A stretch of 64,000 nt of DNA from Hymenobacter oligotrophus (lineage in GTDB: Bacteria > Bacteroidota > Bacteroidia > Cytophagales > Hymenobacteraceae): assembly GCF_003574965.1 (NCBI RefSeq), contig NZ_CP032317.1, positions 496,001 through 560,000 on the forward strand, in the 5' to 3' direction. A program made the translations under genes and the position numbers. This document shows, one piece after another, positions 9,270 to 17,934 of this stretch (its first letter is position 1; every line of letters starts with the position of its first letter). The notes under the pieces were generated by a model that was not told where the DNA came from, ran no database searches, and worked only from the letters and a program-made list of their open reading frames with translations.

Positions 9270-9761
9270 CTAGCGCCGCCGTTGTAGCGTCACGAAGCTG
9301 TAGGCGTAGGCGTGCTTTTCGTCGGGCTCGTGCCGTTCGCGGCTGGTTTCGCGCCATACGGTATCGGCCGTAAAATCGGGCAGCACGGTGTCGCCTTCGG
9401 CTGCGTGGTGCACTTCGGTAAGGTAAATGGTATCGGCAGCGGGCAGGGCTTGGCGATAGATTTCGGCACCGCCAATTACGTACACGTCCTCATCGGTTTG
9501 GCGAGCCAGCTCCAGCGCCCCCAGCACCGAATGCGCCACTTCCACGCCCTCGAACTGCCAATCGGCTTGGCGCGTCACCACGATGTTGCGCCGGTTGGGC
9601 AGGGGCTTGCCGATGCTCTCGTACGTGCGCCGGCCCATCACGATGGGGTGCTCCGTGGTGAGTTGCTTAAAGTGCTTGAGGTCGGCGGGCAGGTGCCAGG
9701 GCAGCTGGTTGTCGCGGCCAATTACGCCGTTGTCGGCCCGGGCTACTACAAGTGCAATCAT
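9270..9761 (-). CDS. folA: Dihydrofolate reductase
   Basis: The 163-residue protein matches bacterial DHFR along its length: an N-terminal strand MIALVVARADNGVIGRDNQLPWHLPADL containing the Met20-loop W-H-L-P-x-D/E active-site pattern, the VMGRRTYESIG NADPH-binding segment near residues 41-51, and VYVIGGAEIYRQAL near residue 93. It makes tetrahydrofolate for thymidylate, purine and formyl-methionine synthesis. The next gene on the same strand is fmt, which uses 10-formyl-THF, 65 bp upstream. A CCTAGG lies just after its stop codon (9261-9266). Confidence 0.97.
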   Translation of the reverse strand: MIALVVARADNGVIGRDNQLPWHLPADLKHFKQLTTEHPIVMGRRTYESIGKPLPNRRNIVVTRQADWQFEGVEVAHSVLGALELARQTDEDVYVIGGAEIYRQALPAADTIYLTEVHHAAEGDTVLPDFTADTVWRETSRERHEPDEKHAYAYSFVTLQRRR

Positions 9762-9826
9762 GCGATACTAAGGAAGAATGAGGAGGGAAGAAGGAAGCAG
9801 AAAAGGAGCAGTGGGCTCGTCCTTCG

Positions 9827-10768
9827 TCATTCTTCCTTTTTCATTTCCAGCTTAAAGCCGCGCAGGAAGTCGCCCACGGGCATGCGCTTTTTGCCTTCGA
9901 GCTGCACGTCGAGTAGGTCGAGCTGGCCGTCGGCGGTTTGCACGCGTAGGTGGCTGCGGCCGTCGGTAAGCCAGGCACCTAGGGGCGTTTCGGCGGTGGG
10001 GGCACCGGGGAGGGCCTGCGCCCGAAACACCTTCAGGCCGCGGCCGTCGGGCAGGTGGGTAAACGCCGTTGGGATGGGCGAGAGGCCGCGCACCAGGTTT
10101 ACCAGAGCTTCGGCCGGCTGATTGAAATCGAGGCGGCCGGTTTCCTTTTGCAGCTTGGGCGCGGGGCGTAAGTCGCCGCGGTCGGTTTGGGGCGTGCTGG
10201 GGGCCGTGCCGGCGGCAATGGCCTGCACCGTGCGCAGGGCCAAGGCGGCTCCGGCTTGCTTCAGCTTGCCGTACAAAGAGCCAAAATCATCTTCTGGCTC
10301 TATGGCTACTTCGTCTTGGTAAATCAGGTCGCCGGTGTCGATTTCGTGCCGCAGGAAAAACGACGTAACGCCCGTGACCTGCTCGCCGTGAATCAGCGCC
10401 CAGTTGATGGGCGCGGCGCCGCGGTACTGCGGCAGCAACGACGCGTGGATGTTGATGGATCCTAGGTGCGGCATGTTCCAAACTGCTTCGGGCAGCATCC
10501 GAAAGGCCACAATCACCTGCAAATCGGCGGCGTAGCTGCGCAGCTCCTCCTGGAACTCCGGCGACTTGAGGTTGGTAGGCTGCAATACGGGCAGGCCCAG
10601 CTGCACGGCCACTTGCTTCACGGCCGATTCGTTTAGCTTCTGGCCGCGACCGGCAGGCTTATCGGGCGCCGTAATTACGGCCACCACCTGGCAGCCCGAC
10701 CAACCGTGCAAAGCTTCGAGGGTAGGCACCGCGAAATCGGGCGTGCCCATAAATACTATTCGGAGCAT
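9827..10768 (-). CDS. fmt: Methionyl-tRNA formyltransferase
   Basis: From the ATG at 10768 the protein has 313 residues, the usual Fmt size, beginning MLRIVFMGTPDFAVPTL. The formyl-THF hydrolase-type fold carries the catalytic pattern INIHASLLPQYRGAAPINW and HEIDTGDL (Asn, His and Asp of the active site). A C-terminal OB-like tRNA-binding domain follows. It formylates initiator Met-tRNA. An in-frame extension to 10855 would translate a hairpin repeat and is rejected as start. It probably shares folate metabolism context with folA next to it. Confidence 0.96.
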   Translation of the reverse strand: MLRIVFMGTPDFAVPTLEALHGWSGCQVVAVITAPDKPAGRGQKLNESAVKQVAVQLGLPVLQPTNLKSPEFQEELRSYAADLQVIVAFRMLPEAVWNMPHLGSINIHASLLPQYRGAAPINWALIHGEQVTGVTSFFLRHEIDTGDLIYQDEVAIEPEDDFGSLYGKLKQAGAALALRTVQAIAAGTAPSTPQTDRGDLRPAPKLQKETGRLDFNQPAEALVNLVRGLSPIPTAFTHLPDGRGLKVFRAQALPGAPTAETPLGAWLTDGRSHLRVQTADGQLDLLDVQLEGKKRMPVGDFLRGFKLEMKKEE

Positions 10769-10787
10769 GTTGGTTCGGATGGGGTTT

Positions 10788-10852
10788 AGCCCGCAGAAGA
10801 CGCAGAACAGCTCAGCGCCCTCAGCGACAATGCTCTGCGCCTTCTGCGGGCT
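10788..10852. repeat. Inverted repeat between fmt and the NamZ-like gene
   Basis: Arms 10788-10808 and 10832-10852 pair over about 21 bases with two or three mismatches (AGCCCGCAGAAG-type), with a 23-base loop. It lies 9 bases beyond the stop of the upstream NamZ-like gene and may end its transcript. GCAGAGG-like words recall the larger inverted repeat at 13411-13503. Confidence 0.6.
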
Positions 10853-10861
10853 CAAAATTGA

Positions 10862-12127
10862 CTAGTTGAAATCGGGGTACAGCAGGTACTTCTTGCGCAT
10901 CTGCTTGTACTGACCTAGGGCCGGCTCCCACGCTTGGCGAATCTCCTTCTCCGATTTGCCCGCAATGATCATCTGGCGCACGGTGGGCGTGCCGGTGAGC
11001 TGCTCGAAGTACTTGCCGAAGAACTTGTCTTTGGCTGTGCTCTTCTGGTAGTAGTCGATGAGGTAGCGCAGGGTAAAGCCTAGGTCGTTGCCAGTTTTGC
11101 GCAGGTCTTCGCCGTAGCAAAGCTTGCCGTTTTGGGGCGGTGCGGTAGAGCCCGAATTGGGTTTGGGCGTGAAGCTGAAGGGGCGAGTGCCCGGCTGCGT
11201 AGGGGCGCCAATCACTTCGAATGGAAACTCAGTACCGCGGCCTACGCTCACATCGGTGCCCTCGAACAAGCACAGCGTAGCGTACAACGACACCGCGTGC
11301 GGGTTGGGCAGGTTGGGGGAGGGGCGCACCGGCAGCTCGTAGCGCGTGGAGTGGGTGTAGCCCTGCACGGGTATCACCGTAAGCTGGCACTGCTTGCCGC
11401 CGGCCAGCCATTTTTCGCCGTTGATCATTTTGGCCAGCTCGCCTACCGTGAGGCCGTGCACAACCGGGATGGGGTGCATGCCCACAAACGATTTGTGCTG
11501 CGGCTCCATAATGGGGCCATCCACGTACCAGCCGTTGGGGTTGGGGCGGTCGAGCACAATCACGGGCTTACCCAGCTCAGCGGCGGCCTCCATCACGTAG
11601 TGCATGGTGCTGATGTAGGTGTAGAAGCGCGTGCCCACGTCCTGAATGTCGAAAACAAGCACGTCCACATCCTGCAGCATTTCGGCGGTGGGCTTTTTGG
11701 TGGCGCCGTAGAGGCTGCGCACGGGTTTGCCGGTGCGCTCGTCCTTGCCATCCTTGATGGTAGCGCCATCGGCCGCTTCGCCCCGGAAACCGTGCTCCGG
11801 ACCGAAAATGGCTGTAATGTTTACGCCTTTGGCCAACAAGGTATCGGGCAGCAGCGCCCGGCCTACTTTGGAGGTTTGGTTTACCACCACGCCCACGCGC
11901 TTGCCTTGCAGCAGCGGCAGGTACTCGCCAAACCGGGCGGCGCCCACTTGCAGCCCCGCCTGGGGCGCGGGCGTGCTGGCCGCGGCGGTTGCGGCCGGGC
12001 CCGCACCTAGGGTTGCCTCGGTGGGGTTATTTGCCTCGGTGGGCAACGTTGTGGGCCGAGCCGGCGTACAGGCCGGACCTTGCAGCAAGAAAAGCGCGCA
12101 CAGCGCCGAAAGGCTGTTGGGTATCAT
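10862..12127 (-). CDS. NamZ-like exo-beta-N-acetylmuramidase (DUF1343)
   Basis: The 421-residue secreted protein has an N-terminal signal sequence with a possible lipoprotein cysteine (QGPAC; weak lipobox), a Pro/Thr/Ala-rich linker, then the DUF1343 core from about residue 65: VGVVVNQTS, IFGPEHGFRG, VLVFDIQDVGTRFYTYISTM, VLDRPNPNG and VGRGTEFPFE are all family signatures. Characterised NamZ proteins cleave terminal MurNAc from peptidoglycan fragments, so cell-wall recycling is likely. ATG 12127 is preferred over a GTG ten codons upstream. The adjacent LolE-type gene is divergent, with 65 bp between starts. Confidence 0.87.
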   Translation of the reverse strand: MIPNSLSALCALFLLQGPACTPARPTTLPTEANNPTEATLGAGPAATAAASTPAPQAGLQVGAARFGEYLPLLQGKRVGVVVNQTSKVGRALLPDTLLAKGVNITAIFGPEHGFRGEAADGATIKDGKDERTGKPVRSLYGATKKPTAEMLQDVDVLVFDIQDVGTRFYTYISTMHYVMEAAAELGKPVIVLDRPNPNGWYVDGPIMEPQHKSFVGMHPIPVVHGLTVGELAKMINGEKWLAGGKQCQLTVIPVQGYTHSTRYELPVRPSPNLPNPHAVSLYATLCLFEGTDVSVGRGTEFPFEVIGAPTQPGTRPFSFTPKPNSGSTAPPQNGKLCYGEDLRKTGNDLGFTLRYLIDYYQKSTAKDKFFGKYFEQLTGTPTVRQMIIAGKSEKEIRQAWEPALGQYKQMRKKYLLYPDFN

Positions 12128-12192
12128 CGTTGGCACTCTAGCGGTGAAAAGGGTCACACAAACTTAGCCGGCTTCGCGTAGCTTTACGCCCA

Positions 12193-13407
12193 GTGAACGT
12201 TTCGCGGTACATATCCCAGAAGATTGAAGGCTCCGACTCGGGGTCATTCACCTCGTCGGTGACCAAGATAGCCATCATCAGCATTGCCCTCGGTTTGGCG
12301 GTAATGCTGGTGTCGTTTGCTATTCTGGAGGGCTTCCGCAACGAAATTCAGGCCAAAATATTTTCGTTCGGCGCCCACCTCACCGTCAGCAAGTACGACA
12401 ACAACAACTCGCTCGAGGTAGAGCCCATCAACGGGGCCGAACTCACGCGCGACTTGCGTCGGTACCCGCAAATCAAGTCGTCGCAGCCGTTTGCCCGCAA
12501 AACGGCCATCATTAAAACCCGCGACGAGGTGCTGGGCGTGGTGCTGAAAGGCATTGACGAGGAAAACGGTCCGTCGCCGATGCGGCAGAACTTGGTTACG
12601 GGCAAGTTTTTGACCTTCCCCGACACGGCCGCTGCCGAGCAGGTGCTGCTGTCGCGCAAAATGGCCGATAAGCTGCGCCTGAAGGTGGGCGACGATGCCT
12701 TATTCTATTTTATTCAGAACCCACCTAGGGTGCGCAAATTTGTGGTGGCCGGCATCTACCAAACCGGCCTCGACGAGTTCGACGAAGTGTATGTAATTGG
12801 CGACATCCGGCAAGTGCGCGAGCTGAATACCTGGGCCGATTCGTTGGTGGGCGGCTACGAGGTAGTGCTGAAAGATTTCCGGCAGCTCGACCCCGTGTCG
12901 GACAACCTCTACAACTCGCTGCGCTACGACCTCAAGCTGGACAAGATTACCGACCAGTACGCGCAGCTTTTCGATTGGCTGCAGTTGCTGAACCGCAACG
13001 TAATCATCTTTCTGGTGCTGATCATCTTCGTGGCCACCTTCAACATGGTGGCTACCATCTTCATCATGATTTTGGAGCGCACCAACATGATCGGTATTCT
13101 GAAGGCCATCGGCGCTACCGACAACCAAATTCGGCGGATGTTCTTCTTCCGGGGCTTCAACCTCACCGTTAAGGGCATGCTGTGGGGCAACCTGGTGGGG
13201 CTTGGCTTCTGCGCGGTGCAGTACTTTTTCCATCCCATCCCGCTCGACCCCGAAAACTACTACATGGACCGCGTGCCCATTTTCTGGGACCCACGCATCA
13301 TTCTGCTGCTCAACGCGGCCGTGTTCACCACTTCGCAGTTGGCAGTACTCATCCCCACGTACCTGATTGCCCGCATCAAGCCGGTGGTGGCTATCAAGTT
13401 CGATTAG
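12193..13407 (+). CDS. LolC/LolE-type ABC transporter permease (FtsX domain)
   Basis: The 404-residue protein begins MNVSRYISQKIEGSD from a GTG codon. A first membrane helix (about residues 28-50) is followed by a MacB-type periplasmic domain of ~220 residues and an FtsX-type C-terminal domain with three membrane helices, including IFIMILERTNMIGILKAIGAT and the end motif IARIKPVVAIKFD. It matches lipoprotein-releasing permeases that move lipoproteins to the outer membrane with LolD. No ATPase gene is adjacent; one LolD-like ATPase is at 46.7 kb but belongs to another operon. TTTG-type promoter boxes are poor (TAGCTTTA near 12178). Confidence 0.85.
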   Translation: MNVSRYISQKIEGSDSGSFTSSVTKIAIISIALGLAVMLVSFAILEGFRNEIQAKIFSFGAHLTVSKYDNNNSLEVEPINGAELTRDLRRYPQIKSSQPFARKTAIIKTRDEVLGVVLKGIDEENGPSPMRQNLVTGKFLTFPDTAAAEQVLLSRKMADKLRLKVGDDALFYFIQNPPRVRKFVVAGIYQTGLDEFDEVYVIGDIRQVRELNTWADSLVGGYEVVLKDFRQLDPVSDNLYNSLRYDLKLDKITDQYAQLFDWLQLLNRNVIIFLVLIIFVATFNMVATIFIMILERTNMIGILKAIGATDNQIRRMFFFRGFNLTVKGMLWGNLVGLGFCAVQYFFHPIPLDPENYYMDRVPIFWDPRIILLLNAAVFTTSQLAVLIPTYLIARIKPVVAIKFD

Positions 13408-13410
13408 TGA

Positions 13411-13503
13411 TTTCTCGCTGAGGTTCGCTGAGGTTTTCGCAGAGGTACGCGGAGGCCGCATCTGCGTACCTCTGCGAAAACCTCAGCGAACCTCAGCGAG
13501 AAA
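13411..13503. repeat. 40-bp perfect inverted repeat between convergent genes
   Basis: Arms 13411-13450 and 13464-13503 are exact reverse complements over 40 bases, with a 13-base loop. Each arm contains a duplicated word (CTGAGGTTCG / CTGAGGTTTTCG) followed by CAGAGGTACGC. It fills the gap between the stops of the LolE-type gene and the M23 peptidase gene. It could end both transcripts, but its length and internal repeats suggest a dispersed element. Confidence 0.8.
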
Positions 13504-13506
13504 CTA

Positions 13507-14202
13507 TTACAACCACCGGCTTTGCAGCACTAGGTTGGGGTTGGGGCAAAGTTCAGCCCAATAGGCTTGCTCCTCGGGCAATGCCACGCCCGGGAAGTCG
13601 CCGCGGCGGCCTTGCATGTCGGCCACCAGCTGAAAGTGCAGGTGCGGAGGCCAGTCGCCGTTTTCGGGCCAGGGGCCCACGGTGGCAAAAGCTGCGCCTT
13701 TCTCGATGCGCTGCCCCGCTTGCAGGTGCACCAGCCCGGCGCGCCCCAAGTGCCCGTAGAGCGAGTAGAACGTCGTGCCCTCCAGCTCGTGCTGCAACAC
13801 CACGGTGGGGCCGTAGTCGCCGAAGTTAGCGTTGTCGGCGAGGCTGTGCACGGTGGCGGCCAGCGGGGCCAGCACCGGCGTGCCGGCGGGCAGCCACACA
13901 TCCACGCCTAGGTGCAAGGAGCGGGCCGGCAAGGCAACATCGCCAAAGAGCGTAGGGCTGCGGCGGTAGATGACGCGGTTTTCGAGGTAGCCGCCCACGC
14001 CGATGCGGGCGTTTTGGGCCGCGAGCAATTCGTTTACGAGTTCGTCAAATGCTGCGGTGTTGCGCAAATCGGCCGCCTGCAGGCGTGGGTTTCTGGCCGT
14101 AAAATCGAGGCGTGCCACATCGGCACCGTTCAGGTCGACGGGCAGTACAGGACTGAATTCGGCCGCGTGGCGCTGCAGCAGTTCGGTGAGGAAAGTAGCC
14201 AA
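13507..14202 (-). CDS. M23-family (LytM-like) metallopeptidase
   Basis: The 231-residue protein carries a LytM/M23 domain with the zinc ligands visible: His97 and Asp101 in HLGVD, a YGHL motif near residue 150, and His187/His189 in PHLHF. The Gly-rich VLAPLAATV and IEKGAAFATVG strands fit the fold. It lacks an obvious signal peptide, which is uncommon for a peptidoglycan endopeptidase; a cytoplasmic or non-canonical substrate is possible. ATG at 14202 is the only sensible start. It converges on the LolE-type gene and diverges from paaE. Confidence 0.85.
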   Translation of the reverse strand: MATFLTELLQRHAAEFSPVLPVDLNGADVARLDFTARNPRLQAADLRNTAAFDELVNELLAAQNARIGVGGYLENRVIYRRSPTLFGDVALPARSLHLGVDVWLPAGTPVLAPLAATVHSLADNANFGDYGPTVVLQHELEGTTFYSLYGHLGRAGLVHLQAGQRIEKGAAFATVGPWPENGDWPPHLHFQLVADMQGRRGDFPGVALPEEQAYWAELCPNPNLVLQSRWL

Positions 14203-14290
14203 AAGATGAAGTGAAAACGTCGGATGAAAGTAGCTCCAAGGCCAATAAAGTTCGCCTTTGGGGCCGCAACTAACAACATGCCCGCCACAA

Positions 14291-14304
14291 CTAACAACTG
14301 TTAG
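14291..14304. promoter_or_regulatory. PaaR-type operator candidate upstream of paaE
   Basis: CTAACA-AC-TGTTAG is a dyad with 6-bp arms and a 2-bp centre, the same layout as CTAACG-TT-CGTTAG in the tetR promoter (22599-22612). Additional half-sites CTAACA occur at 14270 and 14319. A weak -7-like TACCTTGC lies at 14338. The site is 127 bases before the paaE start. Confidence 0.55.
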
Positions 14305-14430
14305 CCTCTAACTGCAAACTAACATCGCCTTTTACCGTACCTTGCACGCCCGTTGCCGCAACCTGTGGCGGCGCTGCTTGTTGTTCCACCGAACCTTGTT
14401 TTCGAACGCCTTTCACTGGCCGAGAACCGC

Positions 14431-15540
14431 ATGAGTACAAGTCCGTATCTGACCCTGAATGTTGTCGAGCTTACCCGCGAAACCGACGACGCCATCACCA
14501 TCCACCTCGAGCGTGCCGACCGCCAGGCCGTGGCTTGCCAGCCCGGCCAGTTTCTCACGCTCATAGTGCCCTGTGGCTCGGGCAGCCGCCCCGAGCGCCG
14601 CTCTTACTCGCTCAGCAGCACGCCGGGCGAAGCGCCGCGCCTGTCGGTAACCGTAAAGCGCGTAGCCGGAGGCCTCGTAAGCAACTACTTGCTCGATAAC
14701 GTGCAAGTGGGCCAAACCATGGAAGCCATGGTGCCTATGGGCAACTTCACGGTGCAGTGCAACCCCGGCACGGCCCGCTCGCTGGTGCTTATTGGGGCGG
14801 GTTCGGGCATCACGCCGCTCATGTCGATTCTGAAATCGGTGCTGCAGCAGGAGCCGCAAAGCCAAGTGCTGCTCGTGTACGGCAACCGCAACGAAGAATC
14901 GGTAATCTTCAAACAGCAGCTGGCCGACCTCGAGCAACAATACGCCGGCCGCTTGCAGGTGGAGCACGTGTTCAGCCAGCCTACCAAACCGGTAGCGCCG
15001 CACCAGCACTCGGGCCGCCTCAACCGCACCATGCTGCTGCGCATTCTGGAAAAGCGCCAGCAGCAGCCCGCCGACAAGGCCGAATACTACATGTGCGGCC
15101 CCGAAGGCATGATGAGCGAGGCCAAAGCCGCGCTGGAACTCCTAGGTGTGCCGGGCAACCAGATCTTCCGGGAAAGTTTTGTGGCCTCGGCCGACTCCGC
15201 CGAAACCGCTGCCGCCCAACCCGGCGGCCACGGCTCCGTTTCGGCCGACGACTCGGACGAAATCGTGGCGCGCAAAGTCACGATTCAGTACGAAGGCACC
15301 GATTATGTGCTGGAAGTACCGGCTGGCAAAACCATTCTGGAAACCGCCCTCGACCAAGACATCGACCTGCCGTACAGCTGCCAAGCTGGCCTGTGCACGG
15401 CTTGCCGCGGCAAGTGCCTGTCGGGCAAAGTGCACCTCGACGAGCGCGAGGGCCTGTCCGACTCCGAGCTCAAGCAAGGCTACGTGCTGGTGTGCGTGGG
15501 GCACCCGCTCACCAACGACGTGGTCATCGAAATCGGGTAA
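14431..15540 (+). CDS. paaE: Phenylacetyl-CoA epoxidase reductase subunit PaaE
   Basis: From ATG 14431 the protein has 369 residues: a ferredoxin-reductase FAD domain with RRSYSLSST near residue 53, an NAD(P)-binding domain with GAGSGITPLMSIL near residue 121, and a C-terminal plant-type [2Fe-2S] ferredoxin domain with Cys317, Cys322, Cys325 and Cys355. This order is that of PaaE/PaaK, which feeds electrons from NADPH to the PaaABC oxygenase. The other subunits lie 4-7 kb away on the opposite strand, an unusual separation; the shared operator type suggests co-regulation. An upstream in-frame extension to 14353 overlaps the promoter region. Confidence 0.93.
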   Translation: MSTSPYLTLNVVELTRETDDAITIHLERADRQAVACQPGQFLTLIVPCGSGSRPERRSYSLSSTPGEAPRLSVTVKRVAGGLVSNYLLDNVQVGQTMEAMVPMGNFTVQCNPGTARSLVLIGAGSGITPLMSILKSVLQQEPQSQVLLVYGNRNEESVIFKQQLADLEQQYAGRLQVEHVFSQPTKPVAPHQHSGRLNRTMLLRILEKRQQQPADKAEYYMCGPEGMMSEAKAALELLGVPGNQIFRESFVASADSAETAAAQPGGHGSVSADDSDEIVARKVTIQYEGTDYVLEVPAGKTILETALDQDIDLPYSCQAGLCTACRGKCLSGKVHLDEREGLSDSELKQGYVLVCVGHPLTNDVVIEIG

Positions 15541-15560
15541 TTACCTGCGCTTATTTGGGA

Positions 15561-15590
15561 GCCGGGCGTATAATAGATTTCGCGCCCGGC
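15561..15590 (+). terminator. Hairpin after paaE
   Basis: GCCGGGCG (15561-15568) pairs with CGCCCGGC (15583-15590) around an AT-rich 14-base loop, 20 bases after the paaE stop. There is no U-tract, so it is a moderate terminator candidate. Confidence 0.45.
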
Positions 15591-15666
15591 CGCCCGGCCT
15601 TCGAGGCGTAATCTGCGTAGGTACATAATTTGTTGCTGCGAAACTTTTGCTGCTGCTTTCTCGCCC

Positions 15667-17409
15667 ATGATTTACTCCCTTCCGGAACTTACCGCCGACG
15701 TTACGGCGCCCACCCGGCCGCCCCGCCGGTACTTGCCCGAGGCATTTGCCGTAACCGATTGGGCCGCGCTCGAGCCGTATTTTGTTGAGCTACGCGACCG
15801 GCCGGTAAACAATGCCGAGGAACTGGAAGCGTGGCTGCTCGACCGCTCCGAACTCGAATCGGTGCTGAGCGAAGACTTGGCGTGGCGCTACATTCGCATG
15901 ACGTGCGACACCCAGGACCAGCACCGCTCCGAAGCGTTTCAGTACTTCGTAAGCCAGATCGAACCGAATGCTGCCCCTTACGATCATGCCCTCAACGAGA
16001 AGCTGGTTGCCTCGCCCTACATCAACGAACTAAGCCAGGAGCGGTACCGCATTTTCCTGCGTTCGGTGCGCCGCGCCCTGGAAATTTACCGGGCCGAGAA
16101 CATTCCGCTTAAAACCGAAATCAGCACCAAGCAGCAAGAGTACGCCGCCACCGTGGGCGCCATGACGGTGACCCTCGAGGGCGAAGAAATGACGCTGCAG
16201 CGGGCCGCCGACCGCCTTAAAGACCTGAACCGGGCCAAGCGCGAAGAGGCTTGGCGCGCCGTGCAAGACCGCCGCGTTCAGGACGCGCAAAAGCTCGACG
16301 GGCTTTTTACCGAGCTGGTTGGCTTGCGCCACCGCATGGCCCTGAACGCTGACTTCCCGAACTTCCGCGACTACATGTTCGCGGCCCTAGGTCGTTTCGA
16401 CTACACTCCCGAGGACTGCTACGCTTTTCACGCGGCCATTCGCGAAACGGTGGTGCCCCTCATCGACGAAATTGACCAGCACCGCCGCCACGACCTAGGG
16501 CTTGCCGAACTGCGCCCCTGGGACCTCGACGTAGACCCCTCCGGCAAAACGCCGTTGCGCCCGTTCGAAACCGGGCAGGAGTTGCTGGGCAAAACCATTA
16601 CCGTTTTCCAGCGCCTCGACCCCTTCTTGGGCGACTGCCTGACTACCATGCGCGACATGGGCCACCTCGACCTAGAGTCGCGCAAGGGCAAAGCGCCCGG
16701 TGGCTACAATTACCCGCTCGACGAAACCGGCGTGCCGTTTATTTTCATGAACGCCACCTCGTCGTTGCGCGACGTGATTACCATGCTGCACGAGGGCGGC
16801 CACGCAGTGCACTCCTTCCTGACGCGCCGTTTGCCCATGGGCGCCGATAAGCACCCGCCGAGCGAAGTAGCCGAGTTGGCTTCGATGTCGATGGAGCTGA
16901 TTTCGATGGACCACTGGGACGTGTTCTTCGCGGGCGACGACGAACTGCGCCGCGCCAAGAAAACCCACCTCGAGAGCGTACTCGAAACTTTCCCGTGGGT
17001 GGCGACCATCGATAAGTTTCAGCACTGGGTGTACGAAAACCCACAACACAGCCCGGCCGAGCGCCAAGCTAAGTGGGTAGAGATTTTCGATGAGTTCAAC
17101 CAACGGACGGTCAGCTGGGAAAGCATTGAGGCCTACAAGCCGTGGCTGTGGCAAAAGCAACTGCACCTCTACGAAGTGCCGTTCTACTACATCGAGTACG
17201 CCATGGCGCAGCTGGGAGCCATTGCCGTGTGGCGTAATTTCCGCCACGATCCGCAAGCTGGCCTCGAGGCTTATAAGCGCGCCCTAGCCCTAGGGTACAC
17301 CGCTACCATCGGCGAGATTTACGAAGCCGCCGGCATCCGTTTCGATTTCAGCACCGAATACTTGCGCAGCCTCGCCGACTTTGTGCGGCAGGAGATGGCG
17401 CAGCTGTAG
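15667..17409 (+). CDS. M3-family oligoendopeptidase (PepF-like)
   Basis: The 580-residue protein fits the oligoendopeptidase F group of family M3. The zinc site is His375-Glu376-Gly-Gly-His379 (HEGGHAVH) followed by ASMSMELISMDHW, which supplies the third ligand. The N-terminal helical half is typical. There is no signal peptide, so it is a cytosolic enzyme that trims short peptides. It is transcribed from its own 5' region 126 bp after paaE and is followed by a clear terminator; it has no evident link to phenylacetate metabolism. Confidence 0.92.
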   Translation: MIYSLPELTADVTAPTRPPRRYLPEAFAVTDWAALEPYFVELRDRPVNNAEELEAWLLDRSELESVLSEDLAWRYIRMTCDTQDQHRSEAFQYFVSQIEPNAAPYDHALNEKLVASPYINELSQERYRIFLRSVRRALEIYRAENIPLKTEISTKQQEYAATVGAMTVTLEGEEMTLQRAADRLKDLNRAKREEAWRAVQDRRVQDAQKLDGLFTELVGLRHRMALNADFPNFRDYMFAALGRFDYTPEDCYAFHAAIRETVVPLIDEIDQHRRHDLGLAELRPWDLDVDPSGKTPLRPFETGQELLGKTITVFQRLDPFLGDCLTTMRDMGHLDLESRKGKAPGGYNYPLDETGVPFIFMNATSSLRDVITMLHEGGHAVHSFLTRRLPMGADKHPPSEVAELASMSMELISMDHWDVFFAGDDELRRAKKTHLESVLETFPWVATIDKFQHWVYENPQHSPAERQAKWVEIFDEFNQRTVSWESIEAYKPWLWQKQLHLYEVPFYYIEYAMAQLGAIAVWRNFRHDPQAGLEAYKRALALGYTATIGEIYEAAGIRFDFSTEYLRSLADFVRQEMAQL

Positions 17410-17430
17410 ATTGCACCTTTCAACCAGCAA

Positions 17431-17470
17431 AGCAAAAAGCCCGGACCAAGCATGGTTCGGGCTTTTTGCT
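17431..17470 (+). terminator. Rho-independent terminator after the M3 peptidase
   Basis: A 17-bp stem with one mismatch (17431-17447 with 17454-17470) starts AGCAAAAAGCCCG and ends CGGGCTTTTTGCT, with a 6-base loop. A/T runs on both sides let it work in both directions, so it also serves the convergent gene at 17507. Confidence 0.88.
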
Positions 17471-17506
17471 GTATTATGCTAAAGGTAGTGATGAGTTGGC
17501 TCTTGG

Positions 17507-17839
17507 TTAGTTGCCGGTCGATTGCAGTCTGCGAAGGCAGGTTACTTTCACGGTTTCGCCCACCATGCAGATGCTCGCGCGCGGTTCTGGCTCGTAGCTA
17601 ACTTTTACTTTGGCGCCGTCTTGCTTTGCCAAATCTTGCCACAACTTTCCCGAAGGCTCGAGGCGCTTGCCGTCGGGCAGCTCGAGCACGTAGCCGCACC
17701 CATCGAGGCCTTTCAGGTCGCGAACGGTGGCGAGGGTGGTGCAGTCCTCGCAGTTGGTGGGTTCTGGGTTCTCCTTGTCGCAAGTAAATGCGGCTTGCGT
17801 CAGGAGCAAGGCAAACATCCAAAGGGCAGGTCGGCGCAT
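17507..17839 (-). CDS. Small secreted cysteine-rich protein of unknown function
   Basis: The 110-residue protein begins with a signal-like segment (MRRPALWMFALLLTQAAFTC) whose cysteine may be lipidated, although the lipobox is poor. Six more cysteines follow, including CEDC and DGCGY; the core GYVLELPDGKRLEPSGKLWQDLA, then VKVSYEPEP and ETVKVTC, looks like a small beta-barrel. I do not recognise a named family. Similar small exported proteins are frequent in Hymenobacter. It stands alone between a terminator and the LemA-like gene. Confidence 0.65.
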   Translation of the reverse strand: MRRPALWMFALLLTQAAFTCDKENPEPTNCEDCTTLATVRDLKGLDGCGYVLELPDGKRLEPSGKLWQDLAKQDGAKVKVSYEPEPRASICMVGETVKVTCLRRLQSTGN

Positions 17840-17934
17840 GGGCGTAGCAAATTAGGCTGAAACAAGTGTGTACCTAGGAGTACACGCGCCCATGCCTGGG
17901 TTGCATAGCCACCTCCGAATTTTGTTGCCCTAGG

